NCBI GenBank assembly: GCA_013334845.1
Contig: JAAXWV010000085.1
Location: 1-6,113, forward strand
Direction of reading: 5' to 3'
Length of the DNA: 6,113 nucleotides
Origin: Candidatus Roizmanbacteria bacterium
GTDB lineage: Bacteria; Patescibacteriota; Microgenomatia; UBA1406; GWC2-37-13
The notes beneath the pieces were generated by a model. It did not search any database. It worked only from the letters and a program-made list of their open reading frames with translations, and was not told where the DNA came from. This document shows, one piece after another, positions 1-5,038 of this stretch (positions are counted from its first letter, which is position 1; each line of letters starts with the position of its first letter). A program made the position numbers and the translations under genes.

Positions 1-6
1 GAAATA

Positions 7-210
7 ATGAGAAACGTCTTTTTCATGATGTGTGTGTTTTTTTTTGTGAAAAATGCGTACTTCTGAGCAGGACAATTACATAACCGTTACACCGCTCATA
101 TAGTTGCAGATGGTTTTGACGAGATGCCGGCAGGCTACACGGTTAATCTTCGCATCACTCTTGTTCCCGGATCAGTTATTACGATATCACAGAGCTTCAT
201 GCCCTTTTAG
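7..210 (+). pseudogene. possible decayed small secreted protein, interrupted by in-frame TGA
   Basis: Reading from ATG at 7, the frame gives a signal-peptide-like start (MRNVFFMMCVFFFVKNAYF), then TGA at 64-66, then about 47 more codons of protein-like sequence (including HIVADGFDEMPAGYTV) to TAG at 208-210. The hydrophobic start contains a run of nine T (37-45), a place where length changes are common. No Shine-Dalgarno sequence can be judged because the window begins six bases upstream, and the frame is open to the left edge. I recognise no family. A second frame (TTG at 104 to 313) overlaps the same DNA and is less protein-like. Coding status rests only on composition and on the signal peptide and mature part sharing a frame. 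It could be chance. Confidence 0.3.
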
Positions 211-261
211 GAAATCGTTTCTATCTGATTTTCCCTGCTCCTGTATCGGCTTTTATGGCAT

Positions 262-277
262 GAAAGGAGCACCTTTC
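262..277 (+). other. hairpin covering a Shine-Dalgarno-like sequence
   Basis: GAAAGG (262-267) and CCTTTC (272-277) are perfect inverted repeats around the loop AGCA. The left arm and loop contain an AAAGGAG ribosome-binding-like sequence (263-269), and an ATG follows at 281 that opens only a 10-codon frame ending in TGA at 311-313. If transcribed, the hairpin would mask the site. With no substantial gene downstream, its role is unclear. Confidence 0.3.
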
Positions 278-329
278 GGTATGAGCTGCGGAGTGGCAGT
301 GAGTTCAATATGAGGAGCATCAAGGATCG

Positions 330-357
330 AAAGAGCAGTTCATCTCCGCTCTTTTTT
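330..357 (+). terminator. candidate Rho-independent terminator
   Basis: AAAGAGC (330-336) pairs with GCTCTTT (348-354) around an 11-base loop, and the right arm runs into six T (352-357). It would stop + strand transcripts entering from the left, such as the frame at 7-210. The stem has seven pairs, four of them A-T, so it is only moderately strong. On the minus strand it lies over the last codons and stop of the 340-534 frame but has only a short T run there. Confidence 0.4.
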
Positions 358-534
358 CCAGGGGATTCTGTTGCTGCCAAGCAAGGCTATCGGCAGTAAC
401 AGGATGAAAAACACGATGTCCCGGACTATCGCACCGATACCGACTTCCTCTTGCATTCCGTACCATTGTGACAGAAACTCCATGCAGCCGCTTTCAATTT
501 TTTTTATTTTCATCATAAATATATGTAACTTCAA
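340..534 (-). CDS. possible small single-pass membrane protein
   Basis: A minus-strand frame of up to 64 codons ends at TGA (complement of 340-342). Its C-terminal half has one clear transmembrane segment (VRDIVFFILLLPIALLG) followed by a basic tail (NRIPWKKERR), a normal inner-membrane pattern. Starts are possible at 534, 483 (MEFLSQWYG) or 456, but none has a good Shine-Dalgarno sequence. It is the only minus-strand frame in the window not lying over a convincing + strand gene. I recognise no family. The overlapping + strand frame (371-580) has less natural composition. It could be a remnant of a longer membrane protein or a chance frame. Confidence 0.3.
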   Translation of the reverse strand: MKLHIFMMKIKKIESGCMEFLSQWYGMQEEVGIGAIVRDIVFFILLLPIALLGSNRIPWKKERR

Positions 535-616
535 AGTGATTTTTTGGCCAGGTTTTCAATTGAGTTTGCTGCCCTGTTGACGGGTTGAAAAGCAATATTT
601 TTATACCGATTCCTAA

Positions 617-821
617 AAGACACCAACGCGAATCCGATATAGTAACGGAAGAACAGGAGATCGATCTATCAAAAAGTTAGCAAAAAAGAGAAATGGCTTT
701 TGCAACATGATCTGTTTTGTCGTGAATTTACTTTGTATGGCAGCCGGTTGTGTTGGGTTATTTGTCCATCGATATTGAACAGCAAATAAGACAACTGCTT
801 GCGGCTGATTTTATTGTTTGA
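617..821 (+). pseudogene. possible lipoprotein-like remnant with lost start and frameshift
   Basis: Behind an AGGAG (655-659) at normal spacing sits ATC (668) where a start codon is expected. It is followed by a signal-peptide-like run: basic KKLAKKR, hydrophobic MICFVVNLLCMAAGCVGL (from ATG at 707) with a lipobox-like AAGC, then TGA at 776-778. A second frame, shifted at about 755-765, continues as protein-like LSIDIEQQIRQLLAADFIV to TGA at 819-821. One reading is a small lipoprotein whose ATG became ATC and which then acquired a frameshift. Chance is also plausible; the frame is short and I recognise no family. Confidence 0.2.
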
Positions 822-844
822 CCCATAAAAGATAACCGGGATAT

Positions 845-851
845 AAGGAGG
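845..851 (+). promoter_or_regulatory. strong ribosome-binding site deciding a TTG start
   Basis: AAGGAGG lies seven bases before TTG at 859. It is the strongest reason for accepting a non-ATG start, because no in-frame ATG exists until late in the gene. Confidence 0.8.
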
Positions 852-858
852 ATATAGC

Positions 859-1200
859 TTGTCGTTTATAGATATTTTTCGACCGAAATGGAAAAACAGT
901 AACGTTTTTCTGCGGCTTGCTGCCGTCGAGAAACTTACCAACCAGTCACAACTGGCAGAGGTAGCCAAAAATGATTACGAAAATACGATAAGAATTGCAG
1001 CAGTGAATAGACTAACGGATCAAACTCGACTTGCTGAAGTAGCTTTAACTAACGACAATAAGGAAGCTCGGTATGCTGCTTTAGAGAATTTAACAGATCC
1101 GAATCTGCGCGCCAAAGTCCTTGAAACATTTGATTACAATGAAAAGGATATGGAAACATTCCGGACTATGGCGTTAGTATTTAACTTCGAAAAGGAATAA
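859..1200 (+). CDS. HEAT-like repeat protein, 113 aa
   Basis: This is a small cytoplasmic solenoid protein with no catalytic motif. After a leader of about 15 residues (MSFIDIFRPKWK), three repeats lie exactly 26 residues apart. Each carries an AAV/AAL core (residues 21-23, 47-49, 73-75), then xxLT(N/D)(Q/P) and L(A/R)(E/K)V. This is the alpha-helical HEAT-like pattern used for protein binding. A less regular tail follows (98-113). The start is TTG at 859: AAGGAGG (845-851) is seven bases upstream and no in-frame ATG occurs until residue 98. The next gene begins 18 bases after the stop, so the two are probably co-transcribed. The partner is unknown. The repeat assignment is firm; any binding role is inferred from the fold. 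Confidence 0.87.
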   Translation: MSFIDIFRPKWKNSNVFLRLAAVEKLTNQSQLAEVAKNDYENTIRIAAVNRLTDQTRLAEVALTNDNKEARYAALENLTDPNLRAKVLETFDYNEKDMETFRTMALVFNFEKE

Positions 1201-1218
1201 TTGCAAGGTGGCCAAAGA

Positions 1219-1467
1219 ATGTCGCAAGTGGCAGCAGAATTTGATGTGCATGGTAACGTAGAGCTTACAACGGAAAGTGTCCTGGAAAATGCGATCAAGG
1301 ATAAACCTGTGCCTTCTCATGCTGCAGGGATTGATTTCTCAGGTCTCCATGCGCTACAATCGATGGGCAAGAAGATCGATGCGATAAAGTTGTATCGTGA
1401 GCAAGCAGGAGTTGGATTGAAGGATGCGAATGACGCTATTGATGCTATTGAGCGTGGTGATGTTTAA
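1219..1467 (+). CDS. small protein with L7/L12 C-terminal-like helix pair, 82 aa
   Basis: Residues about 43-79 (GKKIDAIKLYRE then GVGLKDANDAIDAIE) match the helix-turn-helix signature of the ribosomal stalk protein L7/L12 C-terminal domain, K-x-x-AIKxxR-xxTGLGLKEAKDxVE. Small stand-alone proteins with this half-domain occur in many bacteria and are not ribosomal; the domain generally binds protein partners. The first 40 residues are not recognised. ATG at 1219 is preferred over TTG at 1201, because AAGGTGG (1205-1211) sits seven bases before the ATG and the TTG would start directly behind the previous stop. The stop (1465-1467) lies inside the next gene, giving an 8-bp overlap. Its last residues, AIERGDV, also resemble the start of an ankyrin protein, so the junction may be a fusion or deletion point. 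Confidence 0.75.
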   Translation: MSQVAAEFDVHGNVELTTESVLENAIKDKPVPSHAAGIDFSGLHALQSMGKKIDAIKLYREQAGVGLKDANDAIDAIERGDV

Positions 1468-1681
1468 AAATAAGAATGGCATGACACCTCTGATGCTTGC
1501 GGCTTGGGGTGGTCGGCCCAATGTCGTAAGACTCCTGATTGACAATATGGCCGACGTCAACGCAAAGAATAACGATGGCAATACTGCCTTAATGGAGGCG
1601 GCTGAAAACCATCAAGATGGAGGCCGTCGGGAACACGCGGATATTATGGGAATGCTGAAGGCTGCGGGAGCCAGGGAATAA
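1460..1681 (+). CDS. short ankyrin-repeat protein or 5'-truncated fragment, 73 aa
   Basis: Two ankyrin repeats are visible. Residues 5-36 have the full pattern (NGMTPLMLAAWGG, VVRLLID, ADVNAK). Residues 37-70 (NDGNTALMEAAEN, then MLKAAGA) carry a longer, charged turn at 50-60. A canonical 'NGADVNAK' glycine is replaced by Met30. Ankyrin repeats bind other proteins. Proteins of this type normally have a capping helix and one or more repeats before NGMTPL, so the N-terminus looks missing. The start is ATG 1460, overlapping the upstream stop by 8 bp (ATGTTTAA), with no good Shine-Dalgarno; translation would depend on coupling. GTG 1454/1457 or ATG 1424 are alternatives. The C-terminal MLKAAGARE resembles the end of the intact ankyrin protein at 2126 (MLKMAGVKE), suggesting paralogy. 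It may be a deletion relic rather than a working gene. Confidence 0.75.
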   Translation: MFKNKNGMTPLMLAAWGGRPNVVRLLIDNMADVNAKNNDGNTALMEAAENHQDGGRREHADIMGMLKAAGARE

Positions 1682-1725
1682 ATGGTCGAATAATACAATC
1701 CATCCGACCTCATACCTCAGCGGCT

Positions 1726-1742
1726 GATTATTGTAGATAATC
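1726..1742. repeat. small AT-rich inverted repeat ahead of the 1764 gene
   Basis: GATTAT (1726-1731) and ATAATC (1737-1742) are perfect inverted repeats with a five-base centre (TGTAG), nine bases before the AGGAG ribosome-binding site. It could be an operator or a weak leader hairpin. There is no T run, so it is not an intrinsic terminator. Confidence 0.3.
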
Positions 1743-1763
1743 GCTTTGAACAGGAGCAACACA

Positions 1764-2051
1764 ATGATGAACATCTTTCGAAGATTTTTTGGTACCCCCG
1801 ACCGCCAAAAAGGTCGGTCAGGATCGGCAACAATTGCCCCACCTGGAATCGAAAATGAGTTTTTTCACTTGTGGGAGACAACTCTAATGGAAAGAACCGC
1901 CAAATTACTTTCTACCGGCCAGCCGACCGATAATGAAGAGATTGCCAAGCATGCTGTGAATAGGGCGAGTGAGATAATCATGAACAAATATGGTCTTTCC
2001 ACCTCACAGATGGTAGCAATTATCGGGAAGGCCTTTGATAGCAATAAATAG
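1764..2051 (+). CDS. hypothetical protein, 95 aa, with aromatic N-terminal leader
   Basis: I do not recognise a family. The protein opens with a short basic-aromatic segment (MMNIFRRFFG), followed by a polar Gly/Ser/Arg-rich linker to about residue 25, then a helical, charged domain (about 30-95) ending in SQMVAIIGKAFDSNK. No Cys pairs, transmembrane segment or catalytic motif is visible. ATG 1764 is chosen because AGGAG (1752-1756) is seven bases upstream; the ATG at 1767 and TTG at 1746 are worse placed. It lies 82 bases after the ankyrin fragment and 74 bases before the intact ankyrin gene, same strand. The N-terminal segment resembles that of the split gene at 5624 (MSIFQKFFS), which is unusual for otherwise unrelated proteins. 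Confidence 0.8.
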   Translation: MMNIFRRFFGTPDRQKGRSGSATIAPPGIENEFFHLWETTLMERTAKLLSTGQPTDNEEIAKHAVNRASEIIMNKYGLSTSQMVAIIGKAFDSNK

Positions 2052-2125
2052 GGCCAATGGGCCGGGCTTGAATAGAGTTCTTGGGCGAAAAAGAATTCAA
2101 AAGTTAAATAAGGGGAAAACTATCA

Positions 2126-2623
2126 ATGAACATCAGTCAGAAGCTCTTTGACGCAATTATTGTTGGTAATTTACCAATTGTGAAAGAGGAATTGGAAAAA
2201 GGAGCTGATATTAATGCTAAATCCGATGTCGGCTGGACGGCCTTAATGTTTGCGGCTGATGTCGGCGACCTGGATATCACAATATTTCTAATTGAAAATG
2301 GCGCCAACATAAATGATAGAGATAATGATGGCTATTCATCACTTATGGGAGCTGCTTTTAAAGGGCATACAGCTATCGTGAAGTATTTGATAGATAAAGG
2401 TGCTGGTGTTAATTATGCTTCAACTGACAATGAATCAAAAGGAACAACAGCTTTGATTTCGGCATCTTATAATGACTTTCCCCAAATTGTAAAATTTCTA
2501 ATTGAAAATGGAGCTGATTTAACAGCTAAGAATATGTATGGATATACGGCACTAAAATCTGCCCTTTCAAAAGGAAATCAAGAAATTATCGATATGTTGA
2601 AGATGGCGGGAGTGAAAGAATGA
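2126..2623 (+). CDS. ankyrin-repeat protein, 165 aa
   Basis: This is an intact cytoplasmic ankyrin solenoid for protein-protein binding, with no signal peptide or enzyme domain. Helical cap and first repeat: residues 7-33 (LFDAIIVGN, ELEKGADINAK). Second: 36-67 (GWTALMFAADVGD, LIENGANIN). Third: 69-100 (GYSSLMGAAFKGH, LIDKGAGVN). Fourth: 106-136 (GTTALISASYNDF, LIENGADLTAK). Fifth and C-cap: 139-165. A short insertion at 99-105 (STDNESK) loosens the junction between repeats three and four. ATG 2126 follows AAGGGGA (2110-2116) by nine bases. The first helix starts within ten residues of the start, so the N-terminus is complete. The stop is TGA, showing that TGA terminates normally here. Size and layout match bacterial ankyrin proteins found as immunity or accessory proteins; the partner is unknown. 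Confidence 0.96.
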   Translation: MNISQKLFDAIIVGNLPIVKEELEKGADINAKSDVGWTALMFAADVGDLDITIFLIENGANINDRDNDGYSSLMGAAFKGHTAIVKYLIDKGAGVNYASTDNESKGTTALISASYNDFPQIVKFLIENGADLTAKNMYGYTALKSALSKGNQEIIDMLKMAGVKE

Positions 2624-2986
2624 TATTTGTGCTGAATAAAATGCTGTTGAAGTTGACGCCATAGGTTTTTCTTATAGTGTGGGCTTTTTTTGCAAACCAT
2701 TAGTGAGTTCTTGTTTTTGTGTCAGTGCGACTTACAGTTTATTAGCATATACTGGGGAAGTCGTTTAACTGGACAGGTGCAGGGTTGATATTCTCATCGG
2801 ATGCTGGAACAGGTTAATCAAGGATCTGTTTGGTCTGCAGCTGATCAGGTTATTGATATCTCCTCTTTTAAAACAAGGCGTATATCGCTCTGGATTTTCT
2901 GATAGTTATTTGCAAATGCAAAAATAAAAATACAAAGGTATTTAATCGTATTTGATATTTATGTAATTCATCAAAGGGGGTGCATT
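2624..2986. other. 363-base stretch without a supported gene
   Basis: It contains a T7 run (2685-2691) after GGGC and a poor imperfect stem (GCCATA at 2658-2663 against TAT...GGC), at best a weak terminator for the ankyrin gene. A frame open from 2769 to TAA at 2925-2927 reads as protein-like (DLFGLQLIRLLISPLL, then GVYRSGFSDSYLQMQK) but has no start codon until its penultimate ATG and no ribosome-binding site, so it may be the tail of a decayed gene. TTTGCA-AA-TGCAAA (2909-2922) is an inverted repeat 65 bases before the next gene. Nothing else is evident. Confidence 0.5.
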
Positions 2987-3304
2987 ATGGCTGTTTATGA
3001 GAATTCTATCACTTCTTTAAAAAGCCAAGAAGAAATTTGTGATCAAGTTAATGTATTTTTAACATCAAATGGCTTTAAAAGTCAGGGGCATGGCATATTT
3101 AATAAAAATAAATTAATTTGGCAAAATGGTATTTTTGTGCAGCAGTTAATTGAGTTGATAATCGAACAGAATGAAATTAAAATTATTGGCAAAGTGCCAT
3201 ATAATGGGATATTCGGATTGGTTTTAATAATCAGATATTTTAATAAAAGAAAGACCATTAAAGAGATATGTGTGCAACTTGAAAAAATAGTTAAAGGTGA
3301 GTAG
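2987..3304 (+). CDS. hypothetical protein, 105 aa, AT-rich
   Basis: No firm family is recognised. A helix (about 12-28, QEEICDQVNVFLTSNG) leads into beta-strand-like stretches built around KLIWQNGIFVQQLIELIIEQNEIKIIGKV, then an aromatic loop (NGIFGLVLIIRYF), a basic stretch (NKRKTIKEIC) and a C-terminal helix. The layout (helix, W-x-x-G strand pair, helix) recalls small PH-like or lipid-facing domains of Firmicutes-type hypothetical proteins, but this is only a resemblance. The segment at 78-84 is hydrophobic but short for a membrane span. ATG 2987 follows AAAGGGGG (2973-2980) by six bases. Codon use is clearly richer in A/T than in the 4195 gene, suggesting a different origin. It is flanked by two gene-poor gaps and probably has its own transcript. 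Confidence 0.8.
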   Translation: MAVYENSITSLKSQEEICDQVNVFLTSNGFKSQGHGIFNKNKLIWQNGIFVQQLIELIIEQNEIKIIGKVPYNGIFGLVLIIRYFNKRKTIKEICVQLEKIVKGE

Positions 3305-3348
3305 CTAATTGTGAACTGAGATAATATATGCCTGACACTTAGCTAATT
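3302..3348. repeat. 9-bp direct repeat TAGCTAATT, 38 bp apart
   Basis: TAGCTAATT occurs at 3302-3310, where its first three bases are the stop codon of the upstream gene, and again at 3340-3348. Between them are 29 bases with no gene. It could be a small duplication or a target-site-like scar. Nine AT-rich bases may also recur by chance. Confidence 0.3.
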
Positions 3349-3469
3349 AAAGAATAGGTGGAACCATGCTGCTCTTGGTTGGGTAATGGTGAAGTTAAAC
3401 AATGTTAGGCAACAGCAAAACCACAACAATGCGTATAGTCAACCAATAATACAATGAAAGGAGATCAGC

Positions 3470-3973
3470 ATGCATTGGTACTTTGAAGTGTTGAAAAAGT
3501 ATACGGTATTTAATGGCAGAGCAAGAAGAAAAGAATATTGGTACTTCTCCTTGTTCAATATCATCGTCATTATTGTCCTGATATTTATTAATGCAGTAAT
3601 TGATCCTGCAGGTTTTAGACAAGGAGCTGGTTTTGGACCACTAAGTAGTATGTATGTATTGGTGACATTGATTCCGGGTATAGCAGTATCTGTGCGTCGC
3701 CTTCATGATACTGACCGTAGTGGTTGGTGGTTGCTTATTGGTTTTATTCCGCTAGCTTCCATCGTATTGCTGGTATTTATGGTGCAAGATAGCACACCAG
3801 GTGAAAATAAATTCGGCTCAAACCCAAAAGAGTCAACATTGAATGCTGGAGCTGCTGAAGGGCCGACAAAAAAATGCCCGGATTGCGCTGAACTCATCAG
3901 GCTGGACGCAACCAAGTGTCGGTATTGCGGCAAAGTGTTTGATCCGCCTGTATCAGCTCAACAGGATTTATGA
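3470..3973 (+). CDS. DUF805 inner-membrane protein with C-terminal zinc ribbon, 167 aa
   Basis: This is a DUF805 (YhaH-like) membrane protein of unknown biochemical role. Diagnostic features are the N-terminal MHWYFEVLKKYTVFNGRARR-type block (1-20) followed by KEYWYF (21-26), a first membrane segment (about 28-44), a second (about 60-75), the conserved VRRLHDTDRSGWW motif (75-87), a third segment (88-105) and the family's exit motif QDSTPGENKFGSNPK (106-120). After a short linker comes a zinc ribbon, C136-x2-C139 and C150-x2-C153 with ten residues between (CPDC, CRYC), an addition to the basic domain seen in some family members. ATG 3470 follows AAGGAG (3458-3463) by six bases. The stop TGA overlaps the next ATG (ATGA), so the downstream small gene is translationally coupled. 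The gene two downstream carries the same ribbon at its N-terminus. Confidence 0.95.
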   Translation: MHWYFEVLKKYTVFNGRARRKEYWYFSLFNIIVIIVLIFINAVIDPAGFRQGAGFGPLSSMYVLVTLIPGIAVSVRRLHDTDRSGWWLLIGFIPLASIVLLVFMVQDSTPGENKFGSNPKESTLNAGAAEGPTKKCPDCAELIRLDATKCRYCGKVFDPPVSAQQDL

Positions 3974-4167
3974 AGAAGTTTATCAATTGATCAAAGACTG
4001 TTGTGACGTTGATGATGATTCAATTTATATCAATTTTTGCATCTTCGGCACAATCAGCAGGAGCCGATTATTCCGTTTCTGACAGAGTAGACCTTGGCAG
4101 GGTAGTGGGAATCGTATTCGCTATTCAGTTGATCCGGTCACTTTCACTTTTCAAAAAGAAAAAATAA
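3970..4167 (+). pseudogene. small signal-peptide/membrane-anchor protein split by in-frame TGA at codon 7
   Basis: ATG 3970 overlaps the DUF805 stop (ATGA). The frame reads MKKFIN, TGA (3988-3990), then SKTVVTLMMIQFISIFASSA and QSA, completing a textbook signal peptide with cleavage expected near A30. Next come a short exported segment (GADYSVSDRVD), a transmembrane helix (about 43-60, GRVVGIVFAIQLI) and a basic KKKK end before TAA at 4165-4167, 65 codons in all. The stop falls in the basic N-region of the signal peptide, where Arg would fit; CGA to TGA is one transition. Selenocysteine there is implausible. Reinitiation at GTG 4003 or ATG 4012/4015 would give a shortened protein, but no Shine-Dalgarno precedes them. 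A competing frame (to 4082) is less natural. The gap to the next gene is 27 bases. I recognise no family. Confidence 0.6.
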
Positions 4168-4194
4168 TCCATCAATCACCCTGGGGGCGAGAAG

Positions 4195-4983
4195 ATGAAA
4201 CAGTGTCCGCTGTGTTTTGGAGAAATCCAGGACGAAGCCATCAAATGCCGGCATTGCAAAAGCATGATCGGCTTAGTAGCGCCTGCATCGCAAACCTATC
4301 CAATGAAACAACCGTCACTGACGGAGTGCCTGTCTGGTTCACCGACCGCCGCCGGGGACCAAAGTCGACCGGAAGAAGCGATAATCTGCCAGGATCTCCA
4401 AGGCGTGAACACGGGCATCCGGGGCTGGCTGCTCGTTTTTACAGCCGCTCTGGCATTGGGATGTGTGAATGCCATAATGGTTATATCGGAATTTTTTCTG
4501 GCGGATCATCCTTTCTCCATCCCGCTGAACAGGCTGATATTTGCATGTGATATTCTGTTGTTCTGCATCGCGCTCTTTACGATGTATTTTCTGGTCACCA
4601 AAAAAAAGATTGCTCCGGTAGTCTATATATTATTCAGACTGTTTTCCATGTTCACGGGTTTTCTCATCTTTTACGGGGCGATTTTCTATCAGATGCAGTT
4701 TACCACCGAGAGCATAAGCAACTTTATCATGACCATGGGAGAAACAATCGGCTGCCTTGTAATCGTACCGTACTTTATTCTATCGAAACGGGTGCGTGCC
4801 ACCTTCATTTATCCGTTGAACAAAGAAAAAATCCTCGACAGGTTGTGGATTCCGCTGTTGCCGAGGCTTGAAAGGCTCTCTCTCTTATTGTGGAAGACTA
4901 GAAGATTCCTTGTCGTGGAAATTATTGTATTTATTGTTGTTACTATGATTCTAACCCATGCATTAGCGATGTTGATGAAATAG
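4195..4983 (+). CDS. zinc ribbon plus DUF2569-type membrane protein, 262 aa
   Basis: Residues 4-21 form a zinc ribbon (CPLC, CRHC; CX2C-X10-CX2C, same spacing as in the DUF805 protein). A polar linker (25-72) leads to the membrane part, opened by GIRGWLLVF (74-82), the characteristic DUF2569 entry. Predicted spans are about 79-98, 114-134, 142-165, 183-197 and 239-257. The block VPYFILSKRVRATFI (191-205) matches the DUF2569 exit motif (W/V-PYF-xxSKRVKxTF). Residues 210-262 extend beyond the usual domain and add a basic stretch and a final span. ATG 4195 lies behind GGGGGCGA (4183-4190) and is the last start before the first ribbon cysteine. Function is unknown; ribbon and membrane core suggest a membrane sensor or scaffold. 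Base composition is more GC-rich than in the 2987 gene. Confidence 0.87.
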   Translation: MKQCPLCFGEIQDEAIKCRHCKSMIGLVAPASQTYPMKQPSLTECLSGSPTAAGDQSRPEEAIICQDLQGVNTGIRGWLLVFTAALALGCVNAIMVISEFFLADHPFSIPLNRLIFACDILLFCIALFTMYFLVTKKKIAPVVYILFRLFSMFTGFLIFYGAIFYQMQFTTESISNFIMTMGETIGCLVIVPYFILSKRVRATFIYPLNKEKILDRLWIPLLPRLERLSLLLWKTRRFLVVEIIVFIVVTMILTHALAMLMK

Positions 4984-4987
4984 CAAC

Positions 4988-5001
4988 TTGACATATGTCA
5001 A
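4988..5001. promoter_or_regulatory. perfect 14-bp palindrome, operator-like
   Basis: TTGACATATGTCAA is a perfect palindrome beginning five bases after the stop of the DUF2569 gene. Its left part (TTGACA) matches a sigma-70 -35 box, but no good -10 box lies 16-18 bases on (TGTGAT at 5011-5016 is poor). The arms TTGACA/TGTCAA look like a dimeric regulator site. The gene it would control (5039 onward) appears broken. Function is inferred only from symmetry. Confidence 0.35.
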
Positions 5002-5038
5002 TACGAGTCTTGTGATTTTCACGTCTACACAAATTTAA

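Larger units (their letters stand above)
535..858. other. gene-poor stretch upstream of the repeat-protein run
   Basis: No intact gene is seen in this 324-base stretch. It holds the degenerate lipoprotein-like remnant described at 617-821 and a 10-bp palindrome, AGATCGATCT (658-667). I found no convincing promoter for the gene at 859. A TTGACC (818-823) and TATAAG (842-847) pair has an 18-base spacer, but the second element overlaps the ribosome-binding site of that gene. Confidence 0.5.

Noticed and set aside
818..847. Promoter TTGACC-18-TATAAG upstream of the HEAT-like gene
   Set aside because: The -10 element overlaps the gene's AAGGAGG, so a transcript from it would lack the ribosome-binding site.
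669..968. 99-codon minus-strand frame
   Set aside because: It overlaps the start of the HEAT-like repeat gene antisense; its composition is unnatural and it looks like a shadow.
1354..1774. Two minus-strand frames (1354-1581 and 1589-1774)
   Set aside because: Both are antisense to clear ankyrin and L7/L12-like coding sequence.
2658..2691. Intrinsic terminator after the intact ankyrin gene
   Set aside because: A T7 run is present, but the stem before it pairs poorly and needs a large bulge, so it is not called.
3394..3410. Integron attC-like core (GTTAAAC, GTTAGGC)
   Set aside because: The GTTRRRY motif is present but no matching inverse core or imperfect-palindrome arms are seen at the expected distance, and no similar sites separate the other genes.
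3395..3622. 75-codon minus-strand frame
   Set aside because: It is antisense to the conserved N-terminal part of DUF805 and has no ribosome-binding site.
3988..3990. TGA as selenocysteine or a reassigned codon
   Set aside because: It falls in the basic region of a signal peptide, where selenocysteine makes no sense, and TGA ends intact genes at 2621-2623 and 3971-3973.
3843..4082. Alternative + strand frame across the DUF805 end and the small gene
   Set aside because: It lies out of frame over the conserved zinc ribbon; the signal-peptide frame explains the downstream sequence to 4167 better.
4203..4550. 115-codon + strand frame inside the DUF2569 gene
   Set aside because: It is an out-of-frame shadow of the zinc-ribbon region, with no family-like sequence.
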